Part shown: positions 18,579-27,323 of the stretch, one piece after another
How the letters are laid out: the number at the start of each line of letters is the position of its first letter
Position numbering within the stretch: position 1 is the stretch's first letter
DNA from: Bacteroidota bacterium
GTDB taxonomy: Bacteria > Bacteroidota > Bacteroidia > Flavobacteriales > Flavobacteriaceae
Assembly: GCA_023386585.1 (NCBI GenBank)
Contig: JAEWJM010000009.1
Span: 1 to 64,000, forward strand
Direction of reading: 5' to 3'
Length of the DNA: 64,000 nt
Notes under the pieces: model-generated
Databases searched by the model: none
Told to the model about the DNA's origin: nothing
The model's input: the letters and a program-made list of their open reading frames with translations, nothing else
Translations under genes and position numbers: made by a program

Positions 18579-18996
18579 GGCAGATTTTATTGATTTCGGC
18601 AGTCCATTCTTCAACGCTTTGTTCGGGCTTTCCTTTCCAGGATTTGACAACTTTACCCTCGGCATCCAACAAAAGCGTCATTGGAAAATTTCCTTCTTTG
18701 TTGTAGATATCGGCAAGCGCTTCATTTTTTGAGACCTGCTCTTTGCTGAGGCGGTTTTTCTTCTGCCGCGGAAAATCGGCATTGACCAGAACGAGGCGTT
18801 CATCGGCCATCTTCGAAAAAACATCGCTTTCCAGATAGTCGCGTCGCAGCAATATGCACGGCGCACACCAGTCGGATCCTGAGAAATTCAGCAAAATGAG
18901 CTTGTGGTTTTCCTTCGCTGATTTCTTTGCTGCTTCAAAGTCGGTTTCCCAATGGATCGGAATCAAAAACAACAGGTACACAATGAAAAGTTTCAT
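18565..18996 (-). CDS. Secreted thioredoxin-family protein
   Basis: This 143-residue protein starts with a short signal peptide (KLFIVYLLFLIPIHW) and has a thioredoxin fold. The active site WCAPC has its two cysteines at about residues 44 and 47, preceded by LILLNFSGSD, as in periplasmic DUF255 or thioredoxin_7 proteins. The cis-proline region is FPMTLLLDAEG near 105. It heads the cassette that continues with ApbE, DUF4266 and DUF3570, and its 3' end overlaps the probable start of ApbE. I infer a role in keeping cysteines of the cassette, such as the CGC tail of DUF4266, in the right redox state. Confidence 0.88.
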   Translation of the reverse strand: MKLFIVYLLFLIPIHWETDFEAAKKSAKENHKLILLNFSGSDWCAPCILLRRDYLESDVFSKMADERLVLVNADFPRQKKNRLSKEQVSKNEALADIYNKEGNFPMTLLLDAEGKVVKSWKGKPEQSVEEWTAEINKICLANR

Positions 18997-19212
18997 CTTA
19001 AGGTATTTTACACTCTAACGCTGCGATTTGTCAGATATTTCAACGTAACCAAAATTACATGGAATGAAGCAAGATATAATATGCTGCATGTCATAAAAAG
19101 CTATGATTCTGGTCACTAATTACTTCAGTGAGAATGACAACCATCATTTTTTGCGCTATGGCAACGGCGTATTTTTGGCGGTAATAGCCGTTAATAACCA
19201 ATTGTCCGAACA

Positions 19213-19671
19213 ATGAAAAAACTGATTACACAAGCAATGCTCCTGATAGTACTTTTTTCACTGACCGCTGCGCGTTGCGCCAAAGACAGCGACGAGGAAT
19301 CGGCCGGCGATGAGGCAACAATTGACAATGCTTTGGATAACCCTAAGGAGGCTGCTATAGCCGACTGGGACAATTTCATGGCAAAAGCCGCTTCGTTGAA
19401 CGCGATTACCAAAACAAACCTGAACACGTTGCGATTAAAAGCCGATAAAGCGAAAGCGGCATCAAGGGCAGATCTGGACGCGATTTACGATACCGCCGAT
19501 TACGACTTCCTGATAATTCTTGATAAGCTGGAGTGCAGGGATGCCGACTTCAGAAAGGAGCTGAAAAATTTCGGCGACGATTCAGCTTTAAGGAACGCCG
19601 CCTTTGAAAAGGAATTTATTTCCGAAAGCACAGCGCTAAACGCGCGCCTCGAAAAGGCAATCGCCGACTAA
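19213..19671 (+). CDS. Secreted helical protein of unknown function
   Basis: This is a 152-residue protein with a signal peptide (MLLIVLFSLTAARC). A cysteine in TAARCAKD sits where a lipobox could end, although Arg at -1 is unusual, so lipidation is uncertain. The mature part is acidic, Ala-rich and predicted to be helical, with repeated stretches such as ADKAKAASRADLDAIYDTAD. No family is recognised. It lies 24 bases before a small membrane protein on the same strand, and the two probably form an operon. The 216 bases upstream hold no other gene. Confidence 0.7.
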   Translation: MKKLITQAMLLIVLFSLTAARCAKDSDEESAGDEATIDNALDNPKEAAIADWDNFMAKAASLNAITKTNLNTLRLKADKAKAASRADLDAIYDTADYDFLIILDKLECRDADFRKELKNFGDDSALRNAAFEKEFISESTALNARLEKAIAD

Positions 19672-19695
19672 TCGTCAACGGTAATGTAAAATCGC

Positions 19696-20100
19696 ATGAT
19701 CAATCTCAAAAACCAAAAAAACCTGCGGGGGACGCTGATATTTCTGTTGGCGCTGATCTCTGTTACGGCTTTGGGCGCGGGCTATGGATTTATGACTGAT
19801 CCGTCCGGACATCAAGTGGGTTTTACAGTCGCGTACCTTCAATTTTCCCCATTTAAAGACTTCTTTTGGCCGGGACTTATTTTGTTTTCGGCGATCGGAC
19901 TTTTTTCAGCATTGACGCTTTTCGCGACAATTGCAGGCTGGCAGAAATATCCACAGTTGATTTTTTATTGCGGGGTTGTACTTTGCGGATGGATCCTGAT
20001 TCAAATAATGTTGGTGCGGGATTTCAATTTATTGCACCTTATGTGCCTCATAATCGGAGTGGCATTCATGGCGTCGGCGAGACGAATCATGTCGCGATAA
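19696..20100 (+). CDS. Small integral membrane protein of unknown function
   Basis: This 134-residue protein is mostly hydrophobic, with four probable membrane segments at about residues 11-30, 52-75, 82-105 and 112-128. The first loop is short and polar (MTDPSGHQVG). Four-helix proteins of this size with an N-terminal GTLIFLLALISV segment are common hypothetical proteins in flavobacteria, but I cannot give a function. It follows the secreted helical protein by 24 bases and converges on the DUF488 gene. Confidence 0.7.
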   Translation: MINLKNQKNLRGTLIFLLALISVTALGAGYGFMTDPSGHQVGFTVAYLQFSPFKDFFWPGLILFSAIGLFSALTLFATIAGWQKYPQLIFYCGVVLCGWILIQIMLVRDFNLLHLMCLIIGVAFMASARRIMSR

Positions 20101-20125
20101 TTGTTCCGACCGATTTTACATCACC

Positions 20126-20659
20126 TCACTCATCCGAATACGTTACTTGTTCACCTTTGACAATTGCCGGCGCCGTAAACGGATGCTCCTGGACTTTCCC
20201 GGTTGCCATTATGTGCAGCACTTTCCAATGTTTCGCTTTCAGATAATCCGAAACCATTGAACGATGGCAGCGCCACCAGACTGCTTCCGAGCACATGTAA
20301 GCGGTTGGTCGCTGTTGTGCAATCGCTTCCAGTTCGGCCGCCGCAACTTTAAATTCGGAAGTTTCCATATAATCGGCATAGGCGCGAAAAGAAGGATTGT
20401 TCCAGCGCGTATTTTTCGAGTCTTTATTCACTTTTCTTCTTCCGCCAAGTCCGGCGAAGTACAAGTATTCAATTCCGGTTTCAGTCAACGATGCACTCAG
20501 ATTTTCCTGATCGAACTGCGGAAACTTGCGCGATCCCGGAAGCGCGCGGATATCGACCAGTACTTTGACCTCAAATGACTTCAACATCTCAACAAATTCT
20601 TCAATTGGATGCGTCGAATGGCCAATAGTATAAATCGTCTTTGATTTCGCGTCGCTCAT
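20126..20659 (-). CDS. DUF488 family protein
   Basis: This 177-residue protein has the DUF488 landmarks: the opening YTIGHSTHPIEEFVEMLK, then VDIRALPGSRKFPQF near residue 36, YLYFAGLGGRR near 65 and the Cys-containing MCSEAVWWRCHRSMVSDYL near 137. Members are small cytoplasmic proteins without an agreed function and are often found near DNA repair genes. The start overlaps the stop of the SMUG2-like glycosylase by four bases (ATGA), so translation is coupled. A joint role in nucleic-acid damage handling is inference from the neighbour. Confidence 0.88.
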   Translation of the reverse strand: MSDAKSKTIYTIGHSTHPIEEFVEMLKSFEVKVLVDIRALPGSRKFPQFDQENLSASLTETGIEYLYFAGLGGRRKVNKDSKNTRWNNPSFRAYADYMETSEFKVAAAELEAIAQQRPTAYMCSEAVWWRCHRSMVSDYLKAKHWKVLHIMATGKVQEHPFTAPAIVKGEQVTYSDE

Positions 20660-21351
20660 ATCACTTGGTTTAACGTCAGGATATATTTATCGATGTAAAG
20701 CTGTTTCTCTTTCGACTTGTATTGCTGGATAAACCGCGGATGTTCGAGCACTTTTATCCGATCGAACAACGCCGCCTGCTCATTCAGCTTCTCAATGAAA
20801 ACCGCATTTTTTTTTCCCAAGACATACACTTCCGAGGTATCGAGTCCGATCGCAATGTGCTTTCGCAGCGATTCGATCATAAAATCCTTCACCATATTAA
20901 AAAGTGCCGGGTCGTCATAATAATTGGCGTTGAGCCATTTGTGTTGCGCGTTTCGCCTGACGATCGCCAACGGAAAAGGCGAGTTGATGTAGAACCGGCT
21001 GTAAAAATCGGATGCGCCGCCAAACTGTTCGATCATGTCGTAAACAAAAACCGACGAGACTTCATGAGTATGCGCCGATGCCATCGGAATCCCACACACG
21101 GTCTCCAGCCGCTTCGTATCGGTAAACGGAACGCCTGTAACTCCGGCGCCATGCCGGCTCGGATTAATGCCAATGATGAATTTCCGCTGGTTATTATCAT
21201 CGTAGAATTTCCGGTAAAACCGTTCCATCACGGTCATTGTTTCCGGATTCTCGACATACGGGTTGATCACCTGGAAATCGTTGGGCAATGACCCAGAATA
21301 GTTGAGTTGGCAGTTGAACGAAATCACTTTTTCCCCGAAAGTAAGCCGCAT
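20656..21351 (-). CDS. SMUG2-like uracil-DNA glycosylase family protein (DUF4918)
   Basis: The 231-residue protein fits the SMUG2/DUF4918 branch of the uracil-DNA glycosylase superfamily, predicted to excise damaged bases. The first active-site motif is GINPSRHGAGVTGVPFTD at about residue 78, where the Asn corresponds to the catalytic-loop residue of SMUG1-type enzymes. The second is HPRFIQQYKS near 205, matching the DNA-intercalating His-Pro motif. The sequence EVYVLGKKNA near 175 is the central strand. It heads a two-gene unit with DUF488. Activity on uracil or related lesions is inferred from the family. Confidence 0.82.
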   Translation of the reverse strand: MRLTFGEKVISFNCQLNYSGSLPNDFQVINPYVENPETMTVMERFYRKFYDDNNQRKFIIGINPSRHGAGVTGVPFTDTKRLETVCGIPMASAHTHEVSSVFVYDMIEQFGGASDFYSRFYINSPFPLAIVRRNAQHKWLNANYYDDPALFNMVKDFMIESLRKHIAIGLDTSEVYVLGKKNAVFIEKLNEQAALFDRIKVLEHPRFIQQYKSKEKQLYIDKYILTLNQVI

Positions 21352-21499
21352 AAATATCTTTGGTTTGCTACCTAAGTTAGCGATTTTGCGCGGGAATTCA
21401 ATAGATAATGCACAGAACAGGAATAGTAAATCACCTTTGGGCGTTGCCCTTGCCTTCGCAGAGCAGCCGCACGGGCCGGGTCTTCCGCTGCAATCTTGT

Positions 21500-21531
21500 A
21501 AACCTCAAAGGTTTTAAAACCTTTGAGGTTT
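21500..21531. repeat. 32-base perfect palindrome
   Basis: AAACCTCAAAGGTTTT is followed immediately by its exact reverse complement. Just before it (21430-21490) is a stretch resembling the GGGC...GGGTCTTCCGCTGCAATCTT intergenic repeat seen in Flavobacterium genomes. It overlaps the longest possible start of the integrase frame. It may be a REP-type element or a binding or folding site. Confidence 0.75.
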
Positions 21532-21583
21532 GACAAAAGGATTTCCGCTTCAACCCCTAACGCGGCGTAGAAAGAAGGTATTT

Positions 21584-22615
21584 TTGCTCAAAAATAAACT
21601 TTACTCATTATGGAAAAAAAACGCCATCGACCTCGCCTGCAAAACCATTAATGGATTTGAAGAATTCCGTTTCCGTTTTAAATCGCGGATTGCCCTTGCC
21701 GGATTAACGCAGAGCACTCATTATAACTACTTATATTCGCTCGCCAAATTGGCGCTGCATTTCGAAAGGATACCAACAGATATCGATCCGGAGCAGGTGA
21801 ATGATTATCTCTACCTGCTGACCCAAACGCGTAACTGCCCTTCGCAAAGCTTTTTCAAATTTACCGTGTACGGACTCCGTTTCGCTTATCGCCTCGAAAA
21901 AATGCCCGAGCGCCTGATCCGTCTTCCCAAGATCAAGCGCGAGTCGCGGCTTCCGATTGTCTTAAGCCGAAATGAAATCAAACGACTCATTGAAACGCCA
22001 AAACTCCTCAAGCACCGCGTTGCGATCGCGCTGCTTTACGGCTGTGGCCTGCGCAACCATGAATTGCGGTCATTGAAAGTGGCAGATCTGGATTTCGACA
22101 GGCGAATGTTACACGTACGCAAGGGAAAACGAAGTAAGGATCGGTACGTTCCGTTAAGCATCGTACTTATTGAGATGTTGCAGGAATACATAAAAAAAGA
22201 GCGGCCAAATAACTGGCTTTTCTACGGCAGGATAGCAAAACCGGCGGCAAGCCATCAATTCTGCAAATATTCGCAACGCGGACTTCAATGGGTAATCCGC
22301 CATCACGCTGCTAACGTGCAGATCGAAAAGCCTATTTCCCCGCACATGCTCCGACATACGTTTGCGACGCATCTCATTGAGGACGGACTCGATATCGTTA
22401 CGTTAAAGGAGCTTTTGGGCCATGTGCGGATTGAAACCACAATGGTTTACCTGCACGTTGCGCAGTTCGACAAAAGCCGAGCGTTCAGTCCACTTGACAC
22501 ACTTTACGGAGTCGCTGAAAAAAGAAACCGCGCTGTCGCTTGTCCGATTCTGTTGCGCGAATTTGAAGGCGAACGTTGGAACAAGGAGAAGCCGGTGAAA
22601 GCAAGCGGTTCATAG
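21584..22615 (+). CDS. Tyrosine recombinase/integrase (XerD-like)
   Basis: This is a site-specific tyrosine recombinase. The N-terminal SAM-like core-binding domain (FRFKSRIALAGLTQSTHYNY) is followed by a catalytic domain with all key residues. Numbered from the chosen start they are Arg157 in GCGLRNHELR, the Lys region RKGKRSKDRYVP, His254 and Arg257 in HMLRHTFATHL, His280 in LLGHVRIETT and Tyr289 in MVYLHV. I chose the TTG at 21584 because AGAAAGAAGG precedes it; the longer start at 21530 lies inside the palindrome. The tail SPLDTLYG resembles recombinases that accompany IS91-type elements in Bacteroidetes, but no transposase follows. It looks intact and may still be active. Confidence 0.88.
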   Translation: MLKNKLYSLWKKNAIDLACKTINGFEEFRFRFKSRIALAGLTQSTHYNYLYSLAKLALHFERIPTDIDPEQVNDYLYLLTQTRNCPSQSFFKFTVYGLRFAYRLEKMPERLIRLPKIKRESRLPIVLSRNEIKRLIETPKLLKHRVAIALLYGCGLRNHELRSLKVADLDFDRRMLHVRKGKRSKDRYVPLSIVLIEMLQEYIKKERPNNWLFYGRIAKPAASHQFCKYSQRGLQWVIRHHAANVQIEKPISPHMLRHTFATHLIEDGLDIVTLKELLGHVRIETTMVYLHVAQFDKSRAFSPLDTLYGVAEKRNRAVACPILLREFEGERWNKEKPVKASGS

Positions 22616-22643
22616 TGGCTTAATATAACGTCACGAAAAGCAA

Positions 22644-22671
22644 ATCCGACCCGAGGTCGGATCTGTTTTTT
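22644..22671 (+). terminator. Terminator downstream of the integrase
   Basis: The stem ATCCGACC/GGTCGGAT has a CGA loop and is followed by TGTTTTTT. The rest of the stretch from here to phoU (to 22888) shows no gene I can identify. Confidence 0.75.
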
Positions 22672-22888
22672 ATTCAAAAACATTTGTAACTGCTTTTTAA
22701 ATGCAACCCACTGCTCCCTAACAGGTAGCTCTTACGACTGCATCCACGCACTTTTCGCTCATCCTTGGATAGTTAAAAGGCAGTGGGAATAGCAATCAGC
22801 GGCTGGTCTGTCGCCGCAAAGTTGGATGGTGTCGCATTTCAGCGGCAAAATGTCGATGATATTCCTCATTCCGGCATTTTGCGTCATC

Positions 22889-23560
22889 TTATCTTCGTTC
22901 TTCGAACTTTTCGTGCTTGATCGATCTGGCATGAATCATAAAATACAGTGCTTCACCAATATTAGTGCAATGTTCCGAGATTCTTTCCAAATGCTTGACT
23001 ACGATAATCAGGCTGGTTCCCGCTTTGACGGTTTGCGGGTTGCGCTGCATTTCGTCAACAATCCTGGATATCGCGAGCAGGCTTTTTTCTTCAATCCGAA
23101 GGTTCGTCGCAAAGATGTCGGAAAGCGTGTCGTCATCGACGGTTTGCAGACACTGATTGGTTTTTGATATGCCGTTTTGCACTTCTGATGCAATTTCCGG
23201 GATATTCGCCAGATCAATAAACTCATACTGCAGGTTGATGTCGCCCGACCGCTTTATTATGCTGATTGCAAGATCTCCGATCCGTTCGATCTCGTTGCTG
23301 ATCTGCATGGCCGACATGATAAAGCGTAGGTCCGATGCCACCGGCTGCTGTAATGCAAAAACCGTCTGACAAATTGAATCGATCTTAAGATCAAGTTTGT
23401 CGATCTTGTCTTCGGTTTTTTTCAATTCGCCTTTTGTATCTTTTTCGGTCCCCGAAACCAATGACTTTACCGCCTCCAAAACCTGCGCCTCTGCGAGTGC
23501 CGCGATTTTCAGGATTGCGTTTTTGAGCTTGTTAAGTTCAGTATCTAATAGAGTTGCCAT
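22889..23560 (-). CDS. phoU: Phosphate signalling complex protein PhoU
   Basis: PhoU is the cytoplasmic regulator that links the Pst transporter to the PhoR sensor kinase and limits phosphate uptake. The product has 223 residues in two PhoU repeats of three helices each. The metal-binding motifs appear as ELKKTEDKIDKLDL near residue 45, ISNEIERIGDLA near 90 and KHLERISEHCTNIGE near 189. It is the last gene of the pst operon, 20 bases after pstB. The downstream region leads to a convergent integrase. Confidence 0.95.
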   Translation of the reverse strand: MATLLDTELNKLKNAILKIAALAEAQVLEAVKSLVSGTEKDTKGELKKTEDKIDKLDLKIDSICQTVFALQQPVASDLRFIMSAMQISNEIERIGDLAISIIKRSGDINLQYEFIDLANIPEIASEVQNGISKTNQCLQTVDDDTLSDIFATNLRIEEKSLLAISRIVDEMQRNPQTVKAGTSLIIVVKHLERISEHCTNIGEALYFMIHARSIKHEKFEERR

Positions 23561-23580
23561 AGTAATGTGTTAAAAATAAT

Positions 23581-24339
23581 TTATCCGAACCTCCCGGTGA
23601 TATAATCTTCTGTTTGCTTTTTTTCGGGTTTGGTAAAGATGGTTCGGGTTTTATCGAATTCGACCAATTCACCGAGGTAGAAAAATGCGGTATAGTCGCT
23701 GGTGCGTGCCGCTTGTTGCATATTGTGCGTAACAATGATAATGGTATAGAACTCTTTGAGCTCGTGTACCAGCTCCTCGATTTTCGAGGTTGAGAGCGGA
23801 TCGAGTGCACTCGCCGGCTCGTCCATCAAAATGATATCGGGACTCACCGCTAAAGTGCGCGCAATGCAAAGGCGTTGTTGCTGTCCGCCCGAAAGTCCCA
23901 GGGCCGAATCGCCCAGCCGGTCTTTGACCTCATCCCAAATCGCGGCCTGCCGCAACGATTTTTCGACAATTTCATCAAGCTGCGCCTTGTCTTTCATCCC
24001 GTTGATTCGTGGCCCGTAAGCGATGTTCTCATAAATCGATTTCAGGAACGGGTTGGATTTCTGAAACACCATCCCAATTTTTTTTCGGATGTTGACCACA
24101 TCAATGTTTTTGTCGTAAATATCGACTCCCTCGACTAGCATTTGTCCGGTGATGCTCACGTCGGGAATCAGGTCGTTCATCCGGTTGATCGTCCGCAAAA
24201 AAGTCGATTTCCCACAGCCCGATGGGCCAATGAGCGCAGTAACTTTGTTTCGCGGAATTTTTATTGAAATATCGTTCAATGCCTTCTTTTCTCCGTAATA
24301 TAACGAGAGCTTTTTTGATTCTATTTTTATTTCTTTCAT
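23581..24339 (-). CDS. pstB: Phosphate ABC transporter ATP-binding protein
   Basis: PstB is the ATPase of the high-affinity phosphate importer. The 252-residue protein shows Walker [10 protein letters not shown] near residue 38, the Q-loop in [10 protein letters not shown] near 90, the ABC signature LSGGQQQRL near 149, Walker [13 protein letters not shown] near 170 and the switch His in VTHNMQQ near 204. The Pst-specific text NRMNDLIPD is present after Walker A. It lies six bases after pstA in the pst operon. Confidence 0.97.
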   Translation of the reverse strand: MKEIKIESKKLSLYYGEKKALNDISIKIPRNKVTALIGPSGCGKSTFLRTINRMNDLIPDVSITGQMLVEGVDIYDKNIDVVNIRKKIGMVFQKSNPFLKSIYENIAYGPRINGMKDKAQLDEIVEKSLRQAAIWDEVKDRLGDSALGLSGGQQQRLCIARTLAVSPDIILMDEPASALDPLSTSKIEELVHELKEFYTIIIVTHNMQQAARTSDYTAFFYLGELVEFDKTRTIFTKPEKKQTEDYITGRFG

Positions 24340-24345
24340 GTTGGG

Positions 24346-25290
24346 CTATTTCTTATTTCTCCGGATTCTCGACCGGATGGCAATTGCAGCAATGTTCAGC
24401 GAAAACGTAAGCATCAGCAACACCAAAGTCGTGGCAAACTGGATGGGCATCGTCTTCTCAACATCGGCAGATTGTGTCGACATAATATAGATGTGGTAAC
24501 CCAGGTTCATAAACTGGTCGCTTACCGATTTAGGCAACGTGGCCAGATAATAGGCTGCTCCGGTAAACAAAATGGGTGCAACCTCTCCGGCGCCGCGGCT
24601 TACGGCCAGGATTGTGCCGGTCATTATCCCGGAGACCGATCCCGGCAGAACCACTTTTCTGATGGTTTGCCACTTGGTTGCACCTAAGGCCAGGCTGGCT
24701 TCGCGCAATTCACGCGGAACTGTTTTCAGCGCTTCTTCGACCGATACTATTACAACAGGCAAGGTCAAAAGCGCCATCGTGAGGCTCGCCCACAAAATAT
24801 TAGGCTGACCCCAGTGTAGCTGACCATTGTAAAAAACATTGTCGGCACCCGCGCCAACAAACTGGATGAAAAATCCCAGTCCGAACAAGCCGAATATTAT
24901 CGACGGCACTACCGCGAGCGTGCGGACCGAAAAGCGGACTGCTGCTGCAATTACGGAGTTTTCGCGCGCATATTCAGTGAGGTAAATCGCCGTGATGGTT
25001 CCAAACGGAACCGCTGCGAGAGCCATGACGATTACCAAAATAAAGGTTCCGATGATGGCAGGGAATATTCCGCCTTTGGTCATTCCGTCGGTAGGAAAGG
25101 AGGTGATAAATTCCCACGAGAAAGTGTGCCATCCTTCATAAACGATGATTCCCAATATCACGAACAGAACTGCGATGATTAGAAATACCGACACCGAAGT
25201 AGCCCCGATAATAAGCTTGCCTTTCAGGTCTTCGGTCTCAGTTTTCTTTGGGAAGTGAAGCGTATTGTCTTCCGCGATGATTAGTGCCAT
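24346..25290 (-). CDS. pstA: Phosphate ABC transporter permease PstA
   Basis: PstA is one of two membrane subunits of the phosphate importer. I place the start at 25290, where the ATG overlaps the TAA of pstC (TAATG). The longer open frame to 25620 is only an out-of-frame reading of pstC. This gives 314 residues with six membrane segments, a first periplasmic stretch FPTDGMTKGGIFPAI near residue 67 and the EAA loop REASLALGATKWQTIRKVVLP near 205 that contacts PstB. The C-terminus is basic (RSRIRRNKK). Confidence 0.95.
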   Translation of the reverse strand: MALIIAEDNTLHFPKKTETEDLKGKLIIGATSVSVFLIIAVLFVILGIIVYEGWHTFSWEFITSFPTDGMTKGGIFPAIIGTFILVIVMALAAVPFGTITAIYLTEYARENSVIAAAVRFSVRTLAVVPSIIFGLFGLGFFIQFVGAGADNVFYNGQLHWGQPNILWASLTMALLTLPVVIVSVEEALKTVPRELREASLALGATKWQTIRKVVLPGSVSGIMTGTILAVSRGAGEVAPILFTGAAYYLATLPKSVSDQFMNLGYHIYIMSTQSADVEKTMPIQFATTLVLLMLTFSLNIAAIAIRSRIRRNKK

Positions 25291-26477
25291 TATTTGCCTT
25301 GTATTTTTTTGATTAATCTGCCCTTGACATAGAATTCTGCGAGCGCATTCAATGCAAACGAAAAGATGAAGAGTAACGAACCGATAAAAAACAACACGCT
25401 GTAATGCGTATCGCCGAATACGGTTTCCGCCATTTCGGACCCAATTGTCGCGGCAAACGTGCGCACACTGTCGAACGGATTTAAATCGGTCAATGCGGCG
25501 TTTCCGGTTGCCATCAAAGCAATCATCGTTTCCCCAAACACTCTTCCGATGCCAAGTAGCAACGCTGCAAAGATTCCCGGGACAGCCGCCGGCAAGGTGA
25601 CAAAAAATGCGGTTTGCCATTTGCTTGCGCCAAGAGCCAGACTGGCCTCCGAAAAAGTTTTTGGTACTGCGGTCAGCGCGTCTTCAGCTATGGTATAAAT
25701 AATCGGTATTGCTGCCAATGCCATGGCAACTCCGCCAACGAAGGCGTTTAACCGGGTTTCGTACCCGAAAATATTCTGGAAGAAGCTCGCGATCACCATT
25801 AGCGCAAAGAAACCGATTACGACCGATGGAAACGCGGCCAGCAATTCGATAATCGGTTTGATTATTTCTTTACCTTTTTTTGAGGCAAAAGTCGATGTAT
25901 ATAAAGCAGCCAAAATCGCGATCGGGCCGGCAATTAACATGGCGATGAGCGTCACTTTCAACGTGCCGATCAAAAGGGCAATCAATCCGAACCGCGGATT
26001 GTCGGATACCGGAACCCATTCGGTTGAAAGAAAAGTACTCCACGTGTTGCCGGCGCCATCGTCTTGCGACACCGTTATTCCTTCCGGCGACGCCTCGGTT
26101 TTATCAACGGTTATTCCGCCATAGCTTTCCGGCTGCAGGCTTCCGGCATCGTCGTAAGGCTGCGGACTTAATCCAGCTTCTGCGGGTTCCCCGTAGGTTT
26201 CCGGCTTAAGCTGGGTTTGGTCTGTTGAATCATAGGACTCGGGTTGCAGGTTTCCAGGGTTTGCCACTGTTTCGGTAGTTGCCGCCGTATCGGCTTTGTG
26301 GCTTGAAAACAGTGGCAGTGACTCCTTAAAAACAAAAACGAAAATCAGTACGATCATGGCGATCGAAAGGAAGGCAATCGATGAGATCGCCTTTTCGGCC
26401 AAATATTCCGACAGCCTGAACTGTTTTTTCAGGCTGTCGGGATTAAATGTATTTTCAGCGATATTGTTTTCCATCAT
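25290..26477 (-). CDS. pstC: Phosphate ABC transporter permease PstC with repeat-bearing periplasmic loop
   Basis: PstC is the second membrane subunit of the phosphate importer. The 395 residues exceed the roughly 300 of common PstC. The extra length is a periplasmic insertion after the first membrane segment (residues 30-50), at about residues 55-145. It contains four imperfect octapeptides beginning LQPESYDS, LKPETYGE, LSPQPYDD and LQPESYGG at about 77, 90, 103 and 114. After it the family pattern resumes with WSTFLSTEWVPVSDNPRFG, five further membrane segments and the EAA loop SEASLALGASKWQTAFFVTLP near 280. It follows pstS by 18 bases and is coupled to pstA. Confidence 0.95.
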   Translation of the reverse strand: MMENNIAENTFNPDSLKKQFRLSEYLAEKAISSIAFLSIAMIVLIFVFVFKESLPLFSSHKADTAATTETVANPGNLQPESYDSTDQTQLKPETYGEPAEAGLSPQPYDDAGSLQPESYGGITVDKTEASPEGITVSQDDGAGNTWSTFLSTEWVPVSDNPRFGLIALLIGTLKVTLIAMLIAGPIAILAALYTSTFASKKGKEIIKPIIELLAAFPSVVIGFFALMVIASFFQNIFGYETRLNAFVGGVAMALAAIPIIYTIAEDALTAVPKTFSEASLALGASKWQTAFFVTLPAAVPGIFAALLLGIGRVFGETMIALMATGNAALTDLNPFDSVRTFAATIGSEMAETVFGDTHYSVLFFIGSLLFIFSFALNALAEFYVKGRLIKKIQGK

Positions 26478-26495
26478 TGAATCTTCCGTTGGGCT

Positions 26496-27323
26496 TTATC
26501 GAACAGGGAAGTAGCCGACCTCGGTAATGATTTTTTGACCTTCAGCCGATAGGATCCAATCAACAAACGATTTTGTAGCTCCCGTCGGGCGCGAGCGGAG
26601 GTACATATACAAGTAGCGTGAGATCGGGTAGGTGTTATTTTTGATGGTCTCGGCTGTTGGCGCATAGGCGGGGCTTTTGGCATCCTTTTTAACCTTGCAG
26701 TCTTTTACTCCTTCGGCATAAGCGGCGCCGCCGTATCCAATGCCAAATTTGTCTTTTTTGACTGCATTTACGATGGCAGCGGTGCCCGGAAGACTTTGAC
26801 ATGTAGATGCGAAGTCGGTTTTCACTACGTTTTCTTTAAAGAACACATAAGTTCCTGAGCTGTTCTCGCGACCATAAAGCTTAATGTTGGCATCGGGGCC
26901 GCCAACTTCTTTCCAATTGGTGATTTTTCCGGCGTAAATGTCACCGATTTGCTTAACGGTCAGTGCATCGACTGGATTTGCTTTGTTAATGTAAATCGAG
27001 ATGCCATCCTTCGCACATGGAATTTCCACCCCAAGGGTATTGTAGCGTGCTTTTAGTTTGCCGACTTCTGACGATTTTATGGGACGGCTTGCGTTTGCGA
27101 TATCGGTCGATCCATTTATTAGTGCTGAAATGCCCACGCCTGAGCCGCCGCCGGTAACCTGGATTGTGGTACCCGGATGCTGTTTCATATAAACTTCGGC
27201 CCACCGTTGGGAAAGGATAACCATGGTGTCGGAACCTTTTACCGTTATTTTGTCAATTGAAGTGAATGAAAGGCCGATTGCCAACACTGCGATTAGGATT
27301 ACGGCAGTTCTGATTTTTTTCAT
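26496..27323 (-). CDS. pstS: Phosphate ABC transporter substrate-binding protein PstS
   Basis: PstS captures phosphate in the periplasm and hands it to PstCA. I place the start at 27323, giving 275 residues beginning MKKIRTAVILIAVLAIGLSF, a signal peptide without a lipobox. The phosphate-binding regions are recognisable: KGSDTMVILSQRW near residue 28, GGGSGVGISALINGSTDIANA near 55, and GRENSSGTYVFF near 145. It is the first gene of the pst operon. About 220 bases separate it from the terminator of the upstream porin gene, so the operon promoter should lie there. Confidence 0.95.
   Translation of the reverse strand: MKKIRTAVILIAVLAIGLSFTSIDKITVKGSDTMVILSQRWAEVYMKQHPGTTIQVTGGGSGVGISALINGSTDIANASRPIKSSEVGKLKARYNTLGVEIPCAKDGISIYINKANPVDALTVKQIGDIYAGKITNWKEVGGPDANIKLYGRENSSGTYVFFKENVVKTDFASTCQSLPGTAAIVNAVKKDKFGIGYGGAAYAEGVKDCKVKKDAKSPAYAPTAETIKNNTYPISRYLYMYLRSRPTGATKSFVDWILSAEGQKIITEVGYFPVR

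Noticed and set aside
25291..25620. N-terminal extension of pstA into pstC
   Set aside because: It is an out-of-frame reading of pstC. The ATG at 25290 overlaps the pstC stop in the usual coupled way.
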